A DNA stretch of 64,000 bases from SIG452 sp045631485. GTDB lineage: Bacteria; Bacillota; Clostridia; UMGS1840. The notes below the pieces were generated by a model. The model was not told the origin of the DNA and ran no database searches. It was given only the letters and a program-made list of their open reading frames with translations. Location of the stretch: the NCBI GenBank assembly GCA_045631485.1, contig JAZQUU010000019.1, positions 1-64,000 on the forward strand, given 5' to 3'. The translations under genes were made by a program, and so were the position numbers. This document shows positions 33,122 through 42,294 of this stretch, piece after piece (positions within the stretch are counted from its first letter, which is position 1; every line of letters starts with the position of its first letter).

Positions 33122-36100
33122 TTAGAATACGGGTTTTAAGCCGTCAAAGTTATCCCAAATGAATACTTTGATAATATCGGTAGGTTCAGGCATATAGTCA
33201 TACAAGGTTGCTTCTACGGGAACGTAGGTACCCATAGCTTCTTCGTATTCCAGATAGCCTTCGCCCATCTGGAATAATTTGGTGGGGTTGCCTGCTTCGT
33301 CGCCTTCGTAAACTGCAACTAATACGGTAGTACCGATTTCGTTCCAGTCACCAACCTGAACGGTGTAAACCAGGTTACCTGCGCCGTCATCAGATGCGGT
33401 AATCATATTTTTCGCAAAGTCGTATGCGGTTACTACATCTTCGTAGGTTTCGTAAGCACCGGATTCCAGCATTGCACAGTTTAACAGTGCATTGTATGCA
33501 TATTCAGGATAGATGAAGTCGGTGTCGGGAGTTGCGGTGATGTCGGAAGTTAATACATCTCTGAATTCAGCTAAAGCTGCTTTGATGTCTTCAACGGACA
33601 TTGCAGCCTGCATAGCTGCCAAGAACATATCCTGACGAGTTAAGGTGGTGAATTCAAAGCTATGAACGTGAGTCATCATACCTGCAACATCGCCTGCATC
33701 TGCATTTTCGGTTAATGCAAAGGTCATGGTGTATTCACCTGCGGTTAAGAACATTTTGTCTTCAGTCAGGGTAACACTTGCAGACTGGTTTTCGTTACCG
33801 AAGTAAGGCAGTTCTCCATCTACTAAAACGATGTCTTCAGCACCGTTGTTTAAAGTGATTTTAACGGTGGGAGTCAACGGAACAGTACCGGTCATAACCA
33901 GACCATAGTAATCATCTGCGGGGATGGTTACATTGTACTGATAAGTGATGGTGTTTGCATTGGCATCTGCGGTGTTTGCTACATGGATACCGTGGTAGTT
34001 ATTTCTTACGGAGTATTCAGGAATTGCGGTAGTGCTGTCAGCTCTTCCGATATAGTCAAAGCCCTGAACAAATGCGCCGGGAGCGATTTCGGTGGTGTCT
34101 TCCACATAAGTTAAGGTAACATTTTTCAGGAATACCCAACCCGGACCGTCACAACGAACCCAAACGGAGTTTACACCTTCTTTTAAGGTGATGTATCCGC
34201 CAACTGCTTCTTTATAGAATGCAGCGCCTGCGTCATATTTGGTGGTTCCTTTGGAGTCAATAGTTTCTACAGAAACAACAACGCCGTCATCGCCGGTAAC
34301 ATAAGCCATAGTGCTGATCTGATAAGTACCTGCAACTTTTGCATTTACTTCAAATCTCTGCCATTCGCCTTCCAGCAACTGAGTACCGTGACCTTCACCG
34401 ATGGGAGGAGTGGTAGTGCTGTAGAAATGGAAGTCATGTCCCATACCATTTTCGGTTAAAGTATCGGTATAAGGATTGATGGTAATCGGTCTGGGAGGAG
34501 TCTGCTTACAATCATCGATAGTGATGGTAGCCTGTTCTTCCTCGGTTAACAGACAGAATGCCAGTGCCCACAGTTCGTGGTGAGTGGAACCTGCAGCAAC
34601 TTCAACGTGGTTGATACCTTCTTTTAAGTATACGTACTGAGTTGCACCGTTTTCATCGGTACCCATCCAAACCGGAGAAGGAGCATGAGATGCTAAAATC
34701 TGAGCACGGTAACCGTCGTCGCCGTCGGTATCAATGGTAATGGTGGGATATTCGCTGCCACCTTCGGTGCCACCAATGGTACCGCCGATTCTTGCATGTA
34801 CTCTGTAGATACCGGGGAACAGAATGTTTACATCGTAAGATACCACAGAACCGCCACCCTGAACGATGGTTGCATCTTCAGGATCGTATTCATACTGATA
34901 CCAGTAACCTTCAGCAGATACCATATCTTCCATGGGGTTAATCATGATATCATAAGCCTCGGTAGGAGCAAAGGTGCTGTTTAATCTCTGAGATTCATAT
35001 TCTTCAGAGTTGTTTAACTGATAGATATATGCACTGATGAATTCGGAGCCGTCTTTACCGGTTACGGTAATTACGTTATCTCCTTCTTCTAAGTAGATAT
35101 ACTGAACAGCTGCGCCGGTGGAAGTAAAGTCTGCATAGTCGCCGATAGCGGTTTCTAAATGCACATTACCGGTGTAGTCTGCTGCTACCAGGTACATACC
35201 TGCTTCGGGAGCATATACAGTGTAGTTTGCCCAGATATCATCTGCCAGTCTTACGCCACCGTTTTCGGTGTAAGGCAGAGTATATTCCAGATAGGTATAA
35301 GTTTTAGAGGAGGTTACGCCGTAGGTCCAGGGATTTAATTCTTTATCCCAATCGGGCCAGCCTGCATAGGTACCTTCCCATCCTTCAGGATTGGTACCTT
35401 CGGGATTTTCAGCAGTACCTAAATGCGGGAGGTAGCTATCGTTGTTTTCCAAAGGAATAATGTCAAACTGATAGAATAAAACGCCTCCGGGGCCTGCATT
35501 GTAAACAGTGATTTCGTTTTCGCCTTCTGCCAGGTAAATAAAGTCGTCACCTTTGGTGTTGTAAGACCATTCCTGATTCCAGGTGCCGCGAGGAGCAAGA
35601 TTCAGCTGACCGTAGTAATCTACGCCGTCAACATTGGTGATAACCTGTAATGCTGCGGAAGCGTAGCTATCCTGACCATAACGAACAGAGTACACATATG
35701 CACCGGTGTAAGGAATGTTGTTTACAGTGTAGGTTGCATAGGAGCCTGCAGGTAAGAAGATACCATCGGTGCCTTTGGTCAACACGTCGCCGGTTTCATC
35801 TTCGTAACCCCAGTCAGTACCCAGTAATTCGGTACCTTCGTCGGAGGATGCATCAACGAACATCATTTCGATAGTGTCTGCATCGGTGTTGTAATCGGGA
35901 TGGTTTTCAATGGTACCGTCCCAACCTTCGGGGAAATAACCATAGTCAACGGTTTCGTATTCGCCGTTATATACGTTTAAGTTTTCCAGTTTCAGAGCGG
36001 TACCCCAGGTTGCATGGTTTTTTAATTCGCCAACACTGTGTAATTTGATGTTGGTGATAGAAACGGTGCCTTCACCGATATTTTCTAAAGTAATAACGTT

Positions 36101-37468
36101 GGAGCCGTTTCTTACATACAGCATTTCTAAGTCAGTCTGAGCCGCATCTGACCAAGCCATATGGTTGGTGGAGCCAGCGCCTCTGTAGATGTCTGCATAG
36201 AAGCCGGTATCAGCAATTACACGGATGGTGGTTGCATCTGCACCGGCAAAGCTCATGTAGGGATATACCAGACCTGCTTTGCCCTGAGTGGGTTTGTAAG
36301 AGAAGGTATATTTTGCACCGGGAGCCAGTTCATAGCCTAAGTTGGTGTAGATAGCATCTTCCTGACCGGAAATTACTGCTGCGCCGGTATCGGTGATTTC
36401 TGCAACGTAATCTAAGCCGTTGTTTTCCAAAGCGGTGAAGGTTACGTCAACAGAAGCATCGGTAGTCTGAACTTTGTTTGCGCCTCTTACTAAGTAGATG
36501 TAGCCGGTTTCGCCTGCTGCTAAAGCAACTTTAGAACCGGTTTCGTTTTCAATCACAACATCTGCATCAGCGGTTACTTCGTAAACACCTGCTTCTTCTG
36601 CTCTGTAGGTAAAGGTATCTACATAGATAGAAGGAAGTTCAGGAGTCGGTTCGGGAGTCGGTTCCGGAGTGGGCTCGGGAGTCGGTTCCGGAGTCGGTTC
36701 GGGATTTAGCATTGCCCAGGTCATGGGTTTTAAGTGAGCAACACCGGTCTGAGCAGCTAAGCCGGCATTGGGCATAATTGCTTCGGTACTGTTTAAGTTT
36801 AAGGTGTAGAGAGTGGTGTAAACATCACCGGTATTGGTAACGGTAATGGTGTTCACACCTTTTCTTACATACAGAGTTTCAAAGTCTGCTCTTGCAGCAT
36901 CTGCCCAAGCTAACATACCCTGGTAGCCGGGTTTGTAAATGTCTGCATAGAAACCGGTGTCGGTAGATACTCTAACATTTACATAGTTGCCGTCAGCTAA
37001 GTAAATATAGGGATATACCAGACCGTTCCAGCCACCGAAATCTTCGGTGTTGAAGGTTAATTCGTAGCTATCGCCGGGCTGTAAGGTTACACCCAGATTG
37101 CTTGCCACGTTGTTGCCATCCCCGGGGGTGATGCGTTCTTCGGGAATGTTTACCTGACCTAAGTAGGACAAACCATTGTCTTCTAAGTCGGTAATGGTTA
37201 AAGCAGCACCGTTTGTGATGTCTACTTCGTTTGCACCTTTTACCAGGTACATATAACCGGTTTCGCCTGCTGCCAATTCGGTAACAGAACCGATTTCGGT
37301 GGTAATGGTAGTTGCTTTATCAGCAGTTACCTGATACACACCTGCATAAGGAGCGTCGTTATAATCAACAACATCGCCTTCTGCACTTACGAAAACAGCC
37401 TGGCTCAGCACGCAGCTGATCATCATAACGATTGCCAAACTGAAACTTAACAGTTTTTTCATTTTCAT
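33122..37468 (-). CDS. Large secreted multi-module protein, paralogue of the 857-aa neighbour
   Basis: The 1448-aa product has a signal peptide (about residues 1-29, ending FVSA). Two modules of the same type as in the neighbour follow (GVYQVTADKATTITTEIG and GVYEVTADADVVIENETG starts), separated by an (EPTP)n linker near residue 260. After residue 530 come four or five different beta-rich modules with CBM6/CBM35-like features (for example IFLPAGSYATYTV, IYLAEGENEITVYNAG, QYVYLKEGINHVEVAAG). Then comes a helical stretch near 1290-1370. The C-terminal segment ends IKVFIWDNFDGLKPVF, an ending often seen on clostridial surface proteins. No LPXTG, SLH or catalytic motif was found. GGAG lies 8 bases before the ATG. 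It is probably an extracellular glycan-binding or structural protein. Confidence 0.85.
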   Translation of the reverse strand: MKMKKLLSFSLAIVMMISCVLSQAVFVSAEGDVVDYNDAPYAGVYQVTADKATTITTEIGSVTELAAGETGYMYLVKGANEVDITNGAALTITDLEDNGLSYLGQVNIPEERITPGDGNNVASNLGVTLQPGDSYELTFNTEDFGGWNGLVYPYIYLADGNYVNVRVSTDTGFYADIYKPGYQGMLAWADAARADFETLYVRKGVNTITVTNTGDVYTTLYTLNLNSTEAIMPNAGLAAQTGVAHLKPMTWAMLNPEPTPEPTPEPTPEPTPEPTPELPSIYVDTFTYRAEEAGVYEVTADADVVIENETGSKVALAAGETGYIYLVRGANKVQTTDASVDVTFTALENNGLDYVAEITDTGAAVISGQEDAIYTNLGYELAPGAKYTFSYKPTQGKAGLVYPYMSFAGADATTIRVIADTGFYADIYRGAGSTNHMAWSDAAQTDLEMLYVRNGSNVITLENIGEGTVSITNIKLHSVGELKNHATWGTALKLENLNVYNGEYETVDYGYFPEGWDGTIENHPDYNTDADTIEMMFVDASSDEGTELLGTDWGYEDETGDVLTKGTDGIFLPAGSYATYTVNNIPYTGAYVYSVRYGQDSYASAALQVITNVDGVDYYGQLNLAPRGTWNQEWSYNTKGDDFIYLAEGENEITVYNAGPGGVLFYQFDIIPLENNDSYLPHLGTAENPEGTNPEGWEGTYAGWPDWDKELNPWTYGVTSSKTYTYLEYTLPYTENGGVRLADDIWANYTVYAPEAGMYLVAADYTGNVHLETAIGDYADFTSTGAAVQYIYLEEGDNVITVTGKDGSEFISAYIYQLNNSEEYESQRLNSTFAPTEAYDIMINPMEDMVSAEGYWYQYEYDPEDATIVQGGGSVVSYDVNILFPGIYRVHARIGGTIGGTEGGSEYPTITIDTDGDDGYRAQILASHAPSPVWMGTDENGATQYVYLKEGINHVEVAAGSTHHELWALAFCLLTEEEQATITIDDCKQTPPRPITINPYTDTLTENGMGHDFHFYSTTTPPIGEGHGTQLLEGEWQRFEVNAKVAGTYQISTMAYVTGDDGVVVSVETIDSKGTTKYDAGAAFYKEAVGGYITLKEGVNSVWVRCDGPGWVFLKNVTLTYVEDTTEIAPGAFVQGFDYIGRADSTTAIPEYSVRNNYHGIHVANTADANANTITYQYNVTIPADDYYGLVMTGTVPLTPTVKITLNNGAEDIVLVDGELPYFGNENQSASVTLTEDKMFLTAGEYTMTFALTENADAGDVAGMMTHVHSFEFTTLTRQDMFLAAMQAAMSVEDIKAALAEFRDVLTSDITATPDTDFIYPEYAYNALLNCAMLESGAYETYEDVVTAYDFAKNMITASDDGAGNLVYTVQVGDWNEIGTTVLVAVYEGDEAGNPTKLFQMGEGYLEYEEAMGTYVPVEATLYDYMPEPTDIIKVFIWDNFDGLKPVF

Positions 37469-37561
37469 GTTGCCATCTCCTTTTGATGTATATTTTATTT
37501 TTTTTTACAATTTGGGATTTTGGAACTTTTGTATAAAAAGTTATACTTCCTTCCAATTGTT

Positions 37562-37590
37562 ATTGTAACATTTATGTAACATTGTGTCAA
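37562..37590 (-). promoter_or_regulatory. Sigma-A promoter of the 1448-aa protein gene
   Basis: On the minus strand TTGACA (37585-37590), 17-base spacer, TACAAT (37562-37567). The stretch 37600-37740 between this promoter and the next is AT-rich with no recognised feature. Confidence 0.82.
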
Positions 37591-37749
37591 TTAAAATTCA
37601 GGACATCTTTTAATCCAAAATGTCTCATTGTATTATATAAAGTATAATAATATATATAAATCTACTGTTTTTTGCACCTGCCCCAACTTCAGGCATACAA
37701 TCAAAAATACCGATGAAATACATTTTTTTGATTTTTTTGGTAAAAAGTA

Positions 37750-37778
37750 TTGACAAACGAATTTGGAAGTAGTATAAT
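37750..37778 (+). promoter_or_regulatory. Sigma-A promoter of the T-box leader
   Basis: TTGACA (37750-37755), 17-base spacer, TATAAT (37773-37778). Transcription would begin near 37785. Confidence 0.9.
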
Positions 37779-37784
37779 GCACTC

Positions 37785-38066
37785 AAATTTGAATATCACA
37801 AAAACGACTGTGACGAGGACGGTCGGATTGCAAAACTTAAAGAGAGTTGCCGGTTGGTGCGAGGCAATGGGGATGCTTTCCAATGACTTATCACCTCTGA
37901 GTCGAAGGACCGAAAAGCTATGCTTAGTAGACTCCTTCCGTATTGCTGCGTTAAGGCAAAGGGCTTGTTAGAGTCCGGTGAGTGACGGATTTTTCCGTAA
38001 TTTGAGTGGTACCGCGGGTTATTGTAACTCGTCTCAAAGGTTTCTTTTGAGACGGGTTTTTTGTTT
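37785..38066 (+). promoter_or_regulatory. T-box riboswitch leader, best read as isoleucine-specific
   Basis: Stem I is closed by CGACT (37805) and AGTCG (37910), with the GACGAGGAC bulge region and the distal AGAGAGTTG..GGTTGGTGCGAGG loop. The conserved T-box GAGTGGTACCGCGGGTT is at 38004-38020. A terminator stem CGTCTCAAA/TTTGAGACG with a T-run ends at 38066. In the specifier loop the sequence is ATC followed by ACCTCTGAGT, the usual context, giving the isoleucine codon. If the register were shifted by one or two bases, Tyr (TAT) or Leu (TTA) would be alternatives. Uncharged tRNA should permit transcription of the downstream gene. Confidence 0.93.
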
Positions 38067-38115
38067 TATTCAAATCTCTTAAAAAATTCAATCAGAAATG
38101 AGAGGAGACAGAACA

Positions 38116-40413
38116 ATGGATTACAATCTGAAAGAAGTTGCAGGCAGAATCAAAGACCTGCGCGAAGCAAAAGGTTACACCCCCAAAGAACTGGCAAAAC
38201 TGACCGGTGTATCGGTTGATGACTACATTCTGTTGGAACAGGGCGAAACAGACTTTTCTTTCACTTTTATTTACAAGTGTGCCAAAGCCTGCGGTGTTGA
38301 AGTGGTTGACTTACTGGAAGGTACCTCCACTACCCTCACCTCCTTTGCCATCACCAGAAAAGGTGAAGGCTTAAAAATTATCAAAAAACAAGGTGTTGTT
38401 TACAATAACTTAGCCCCCAAATTCAAAGAAAAATTAGCAGAACCGTTCTTGGTAAAATTCCCATACCTTGCAGAAGAACAGAACGCTCCCATCAAATTAA
38501 ATTCCCACAACGGTCAGGAATTTGACGTTATCGTGAAAGGTTCCCTGAAAGTTCAGGTAGGCAATCACGTTGATATTTTAAACGAAGGCGATTCTATCTT
38601 CTACAACAGTATCATTCCCCACGGAATGATTGCCGTTTCCGAGGGCGGTTGTGAATTCCACGCCGTGGTATTAAATCCTCAGGACGGTCATTTCTCCGAA
38701 GAATATCCCGAAGCACCCTTTATTGCCGCAAAAGCTGCAAAAGCAAGTGAAGCTGCCAAAAAGACAGTTGCTGATGATTTCGTGGAATCCACCTACGATG
38801 AAAACGGCGTATTTAACGGTATTTCCTTTAAAAATGACGACAAATTTAACTTTGCGTTTGACTGTGTGGATGCAATTGCCCAAAAGAATCCCGATAAGTT
38901 GGCGATGATGTGGGTTGCAAATGACAAAACCGACAGAAAATTCACCTTCTCCGATATGAAAAAATATTCGGCAAAAGTGGCAAACTATTTTGAATCCTTA
39001 GGCATCAAACGCGGTGACACCGTTATGTTGGTGTTAAAAAGACATTATCAGTTCTGGTTTAGTATGCTTGCACTGCATAAAATCGGTGCAATCGCAATCC
39101 CTGCAACCAATCAGCTGGTAGAACATGACTTCACCTACCGTTACAAAGCGGCAAAAGTGAAAGCAATCGTTTGTACTGCAGACGGTGATGTTTCCTTAGA
39201 AGCTGAAAAAGCGGCAGCAGAATTCCCCGGAATGCTCAAAATTATGGTGGGCGGTTGCCGTGAAGGTTGGCACGATTTCAATGTGGAAGCAGAACGTTTC
39301 AGCACCCATTATTTCAGAAAAGAAGATACTCCCTGCGGTAATGACCCCATGCTGATGCTCTTTACCTCCGGTACCACCGGTTATCCCAGAATCGCAACTC
39401 ATTCTTATAAATACGCATTAGGCCACTACCCCACCGCAAAACATTGGCATAATGTGAATCCCGACGGTCTGCATTTCACCATTTCCGATACCGGTTGGGG
39501 AAAAGCACTGTGGGGCAAATTATACGGTCAGTGGCTCTGCGAAGCAGGTGTGTTCACCTATGACTTTGACCGTTTCCATCCCGATGATATCTTACCTTTA
39601 TTTAAGAAATATAATATCACCACCTTCTGTGCTCCTCCGACTATGTATCGTTTCTTCATCAAAGAAGATTTGTCCAAATATGACCTTTCTTCTATCGAGT
39701 ATGCAACAACTGCAGGAGAAGCATTGAATCCCGAAGTGTTTAATCAGTTTAAAAAAGCTACCGGCTTAACCATCATGGAAGGCTTTGGTCAAACCGAAAC
39801 CACTCTGTCTATCGCAAACTTTGTGGGTTCCACTCCCAAAATCGGTTCTATGGGTCGCCCCAGTCCGTTGTATGATGTGGTTCTCTTAGATGGTGAAGGA
39901 AAAGAATGTGCCATCGGGGATACCGGCGAAATCTGTATCCGCACCAAAGAAAATGTGCCTTGCGGTCTGTTTACCGGTTACTATCTGGACGAAGAAAAAA
40001 CCAAGGATGTTTGGTACGACGGTTATTATCATACCGGTGACCAGGCAACCATGGACGAAGACGGTTACCTTTGGTATGTTGGCCGTATCGACGATGTTAT
40101 CAAATCCTCCGGTTACAGAATCGGACCTTTTGAAATCGAAAGCGTTATCATGGAACTCCCCTATGTTCTGGAATGTGCTATCACCGCTGTTCCCGATGAA
40201 GTAAGAGGTCAGATTGTAAAAGCCACCATCGTTTTAGTAAAAGGAACTGTGGGAACCGACGAACTGAAAAAAGAAATCCAGGAATACGTAAAAACACACA
40301 CCGCACCTTACAAATATCCCAGAATCGTTGATTTTGTGGACGAATTGCCCAAAACCATCAGCGGTAAAGTACGCCGTGTGGAAATCAGGAATAAAGACCT
40401 GGAAAAGAAATAA
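38116..40413 (+). CDS. HTH-cupin-AMP-dependent acyl-CoA synthetase fusion
   Basis: The 765-aa product has three parts. Residues about 5-65 form an XRE-type helix-turn-helix (VAGRIKDLREAKGYTPKELA). Residues about 100-190 form a cupin (GQEFDVIVKGSLKV, DSIFYNSIIPHGMIA). Residues about 230-765 are an ANL-superfamily adenylating enzyme with FTSGTTGYPRIATHS, GEALNPEVF, GFGQTET, YHTGDQATMDEDGYLWYVGR and C-terminal catalytic Lys in KTISGKVRR. It resembles acetyl/medium-chain acyl-CoA synthetases, and this domain order is known from anaerobes. The start is the ATG at 38116 behind AGAGGAG. The T-box ties it to amino acid supply, so a branched-chain acid such as 2-methylbutyrate is a plausible substrate (inference). 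A terminator follows, so the gene is alone. Confidence 0.9.
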   Translation: MDYNLKEVAGRIKDLREAKGYTPKELAKLTGVSVDDYILLEQGETDFSFTFIYKCAKACGVEVVDLLEGTSTTLTSFAITRKGEGLKIIKKQGVVYNNLAPKFKEKLAEPFLVKFPYLAEEQNAPIKLNSHNGQEFDVIVKGSLKVQVGNHVDILNEGDSIFYNSIIPHGMIAVSEGGCEFHAVVLNPQDGHFSEEYPEAPFIAAKAAKASEAAKKTVADDFVESTYDENGVFNGISFKNDDKFNFAFDCVDAIAQKNPDKLAMMWVANDKTDRKFTFSDMKKYSAKVANYFESLGIKRGDTVMLVLKRHYQFWFSMLALHKIGAIAIPATNQLVEHDFTYRYKAAKVKAIVCTADGDVSLEAEKAAAEFPGMLKIMVGGCREGWHDFNVEAERFSTHYFRKEDTPCGNDPMLMLFTSGTTGYPRIATHSYKYALGHYPTAKHWHNVNPDGLHFTISDTGWGKALWGKLYGQWLCEAGVFTYDFDRFHPDDILPLFKKYNITTFCAPPTMYRFFIKEDLSKYDLSSIEYATTAGEALNPEVFNQFKKATGLTIMEGFGQTETTLSIANFVGSTPKIGSMGRPSPLYDVVLLDGEGKECAIGDTGEICIRTKENVPCGLFTGYYLDEEKTKDVWYDGYYHTGDQATMDEDGYLWYVGRIDDVIKSSGYRIGPFEIESVIMELPYVLECAITAVPDEVRGQIVKATIVLVKGTVGTDELKKEIQEYVKTHTAPYKYPRIVDFVDELPKTISGKVRRVEIRNKDLEKK

Positions 40414-40425
40414 GTATTTAAATCC

Positions 40426-40467
40426 AAAAAAATCATCTGTCCGGCTATAGGACAGATGATTTTTTTA
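40426..40467 (+). terminator. Terminator behind the acyl-CoA synthetase fusion
   Basis: AAATCATCTGTCC and GGACAGATGATTT pair over a 7-base loop, followed by a T-run. Confidence 0.93.
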
Positions 40468-40491
40468 TTCGACAAGTTTTACCAAAATCCG

Positions 40492-40520
40492 TTGACTTTT
40501 TAAAAAAGCGGTGCTATAAT
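40492..40520 (+). promoter_or_regulatory. Sigma-A promoter of the 220-aa lipoprotein gene
   Basis: TTGACT (40492-40497), 17-base spacer, TATAAT (40515-40520). Confidence 0.88.
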
Positions 40521-40549
40521 GAGAAAAAAACCCTTGGAGGTAGTTTTTT

Positions 40550-41212
40550 ATGAAAAAAATATGTTCCCTTCTGTTGGCACTTACTCTGGTGTTGACAATG
40601 CTGGCAGGTTGTCAGGAAGCACCCGTTGCCAACGAAAAGGATTCCGCACAGGTTGCTGTTTCCAATTATATGGATGCCTTGGCAGAATTTGATTTCAAAA
40701 CAGCATCTTTTTACACCGGTGATCCCGAAGCAGCTATGGCAAACTTCCCCTACGAAAATATTGATGATGCAGTGGAAAAAACCGTGGCAACAATGCCTGA
40801 AAACATTCTGAAATATGAAGACAGCATCACCGATTTTACAGAAGTTGTGTTTGATGTGATGAAAGAAAACACCGATTATGAAATCAAAAATATTTCTGAA
40901 GACGGCGAAAATTATGTTGCAACCGTTGAATTCACCACAGTTGACACCGAAAAATTTGACATTGAAACAATGATGAATGATTTGATGGCAAATATTGACG
41001 TTAACGAATTAACCACTCAGCTTTTATCAGACGGCACCATCACCGAAGATATGTCTGAAGAAGAAATTTACGACATTCTCTTCCCCGCTCTGTTCATCGT
41101 AATGAGTGACACCGTGAAAGAATCCGATGTGGCAACCGTAACCACAGAAGAAACCATTACCGTTGTGAAAGCAAACGGAAAATGGGTTGTGGATATGGAA
41201 AGCGTTCAATAA
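40550..41212 (+). CDS. Lipoprotein of unknown function
   Basis: The 220-aa product has a lipoprotein signal with lipobox LAGC (Cys20). A strongly acidic mature part follows, rich in Asp, Glu and Thr, with an NTF2/DUF4878-like pattern: an early helix (SAQVAVSNYMDALAEFDF), a sheet region and a C-terminal VVKANGKWVVDMES strand. Proteins of this kind sit on the outer face of the cytoplasmic membrane; I cannot name a function. GGAGGT lies 8 bases before the ATG, and the gene has its own promoter and terminator. Confidence 0.85.
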   Translation: MKKICSLLLALTLVLTMLAGCQEAPVANEKDSAQVAVSNYMDALAEFDFKTASFYTGDPEAAMANFPYENIDDAVEKTVATMPENILKYEDSITDFTEVVFDVMKENTDYEIKNISEDGENYVATVEFTTVDTEKFDIETMMNDLMANIDVNELTTQLLSDGTITEDMSEEEIYDILFPALFIVMSDTVKESDVATVTTEETITVVKANGKWVVDMESVQ

Positions 41213-41229
41213 TCATCTGAATATCGCAT

Positions 41230-41267
41230 AAAAAAATAACTGTCTCCGGGAGACAGTTATTTTTTTT
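41230..41267. terminator. Bidirectional terminator between the two lipoprotein genes
   Basis: AATAACTGTCT and AGACAGTTATT pair around a CCGGG loop, with A- and T-runs on the two sides. Confidence 0.92.
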
Positions 41268-41269
41268 AT

Positions 41270-42211
41270 TTAATTAACAGGAACAAACCTAAATTCTTTT
41301 ACGGTTGCCACGGGATAAAAAGGAGTGCCGTTGATATAAGTTAAAATCAAATTGCCGTCCTGCATATCCCAATAATAAATACCATCCACATCGGTATGAA
41401 GCCCAAGAGCATCCGGCATTTTGGAATCCTTAGCTTCTCCGCCAAGCTCCAGGCGAAGTCTCTGGTCAGATAAAATTAACCAATTCCCCGTGTAAGAACC
41501 TGTCACAGTCTCGGATTCATAAGATAATTCAACACAACTGTCGGATGCGGCAGAGAAGTTCAGTTGGTAAGTTTCCCCGTTAAATTCGGTAACGGTAGCT
41601 GTCCAGTCACCGCAAAACTCCCATTGCACCGAAGCATCCGTGCCGTTGAATTGAGGCATCAGTTCATAGGGCGTGAATTCGAAAATTTCCTGTCGGGAAT
41701 TATCCATCATGCCATTTTTTAAGGAAAGAGACGGACTGAAAGAAACCTCGGAATCGTCTTTTTTTGCAACAATCATCAGATTCGGCACAATATCACTGAT
41801 GTTCCCCCGAAGAAGAATCGGTTTTCCGTCTTTTTTTAAGAACAGTTGTTCCCCTTGCTCAGGCTGAGCGGTTTCTTGATTCAATACCGTTTCATAAATG
41901 GTTACAGAAACATTGTTATCTGCAGGAAGCACACAGTAAAGCTCCGCACCTTCGTTTTCGATGAAATGAGATTCCTTAATTTCTTTGATGAAGGGATACA
42001 CCTTAATATATTCCTGAGAATCTAAGTATTCCCCAATCGTCTGAAAATCCCCCTCCACATCGCCTAAATAAGCCACGCCAAGCAGTTTATCGGCGCCCTG
42101 AACCTGCTCTCTGATATTTTTTAAGTACGTATTTTCTTCTTTGGGTGTACTACAAGATGTCAACACGAATAAGCACAACAAAATACAAACCAAGTTTTTC
42201 ATGTGTTTCAT
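41270..42211 (-). CDS. Lipoprotein of unknown function
   Basis: The 313-aa product starts with a lipoprotein signal (lipobox LTSC near residue 20). The mature protein is beta-rich, with a C-terminal half containing WEFCGDWTATVTEFNG and a repeated lipocalin-like strand pattern up to FRFVPVN. No family was recognised. The start is the ATG at 42211 behind AAAGGGG; its promoter is at 42249-42277. It is not related in sequence to the convergent 220-aa lipoprotein. Confidence 0.82.
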   Translation of the reverse strand: MKHMKNLVCILLCLFVLTSCSTPKEENTYLKNIREQVQGADKLLGVAYLGDVEGDFQTIGEYLDSQEYIKVYPFIKEIKESHFIENEGAELYCVLPADNNVSVTIYETVLNQETAQPEQGEQLFLKKDGKPILLRGNISDIVPNLMIVAKKDDSEVSFSPSLSLKNGMMDNSRQEIFEFTPYELMPQFNGTDASVQWEFCGDWTATVTEFNGETYQLNFSAASDSCVELSYESETVTGSYTGNWLILSDQRLRLELGGEAKDSKMPDALGLHTDVDGIYYWDMQDGNLILTYINGTPFYPVATVKEFRFVPVN

Positions 42212-42248
42212 AGGATAGTTCCCCTTTGCTTTCATTTTTTACTTTCTT

Positions 42249-42277
42249 ATTTTATCACAATCCAAAGTGTTTGTAAA
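42249..42277 (-). promoter_or_regulatory. Sigma-A promoter of the 313-aa lipoprotein gene
   Basis: On the minus strand TTTACA (42272-42277), 17-base spacer, TAAAAT (42249-42254). Confidence 0.75.
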
Positions 42278-42294
42278 GACTTTCTTTTTTTGTT

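Noticed and set aside
37750..37971. 73-aa plus-strand reading frame
   Set aside because: It starts inside the promoter and runs through T-box Stem I; no ribosome binding site, and the RNA structure explains the sequence.
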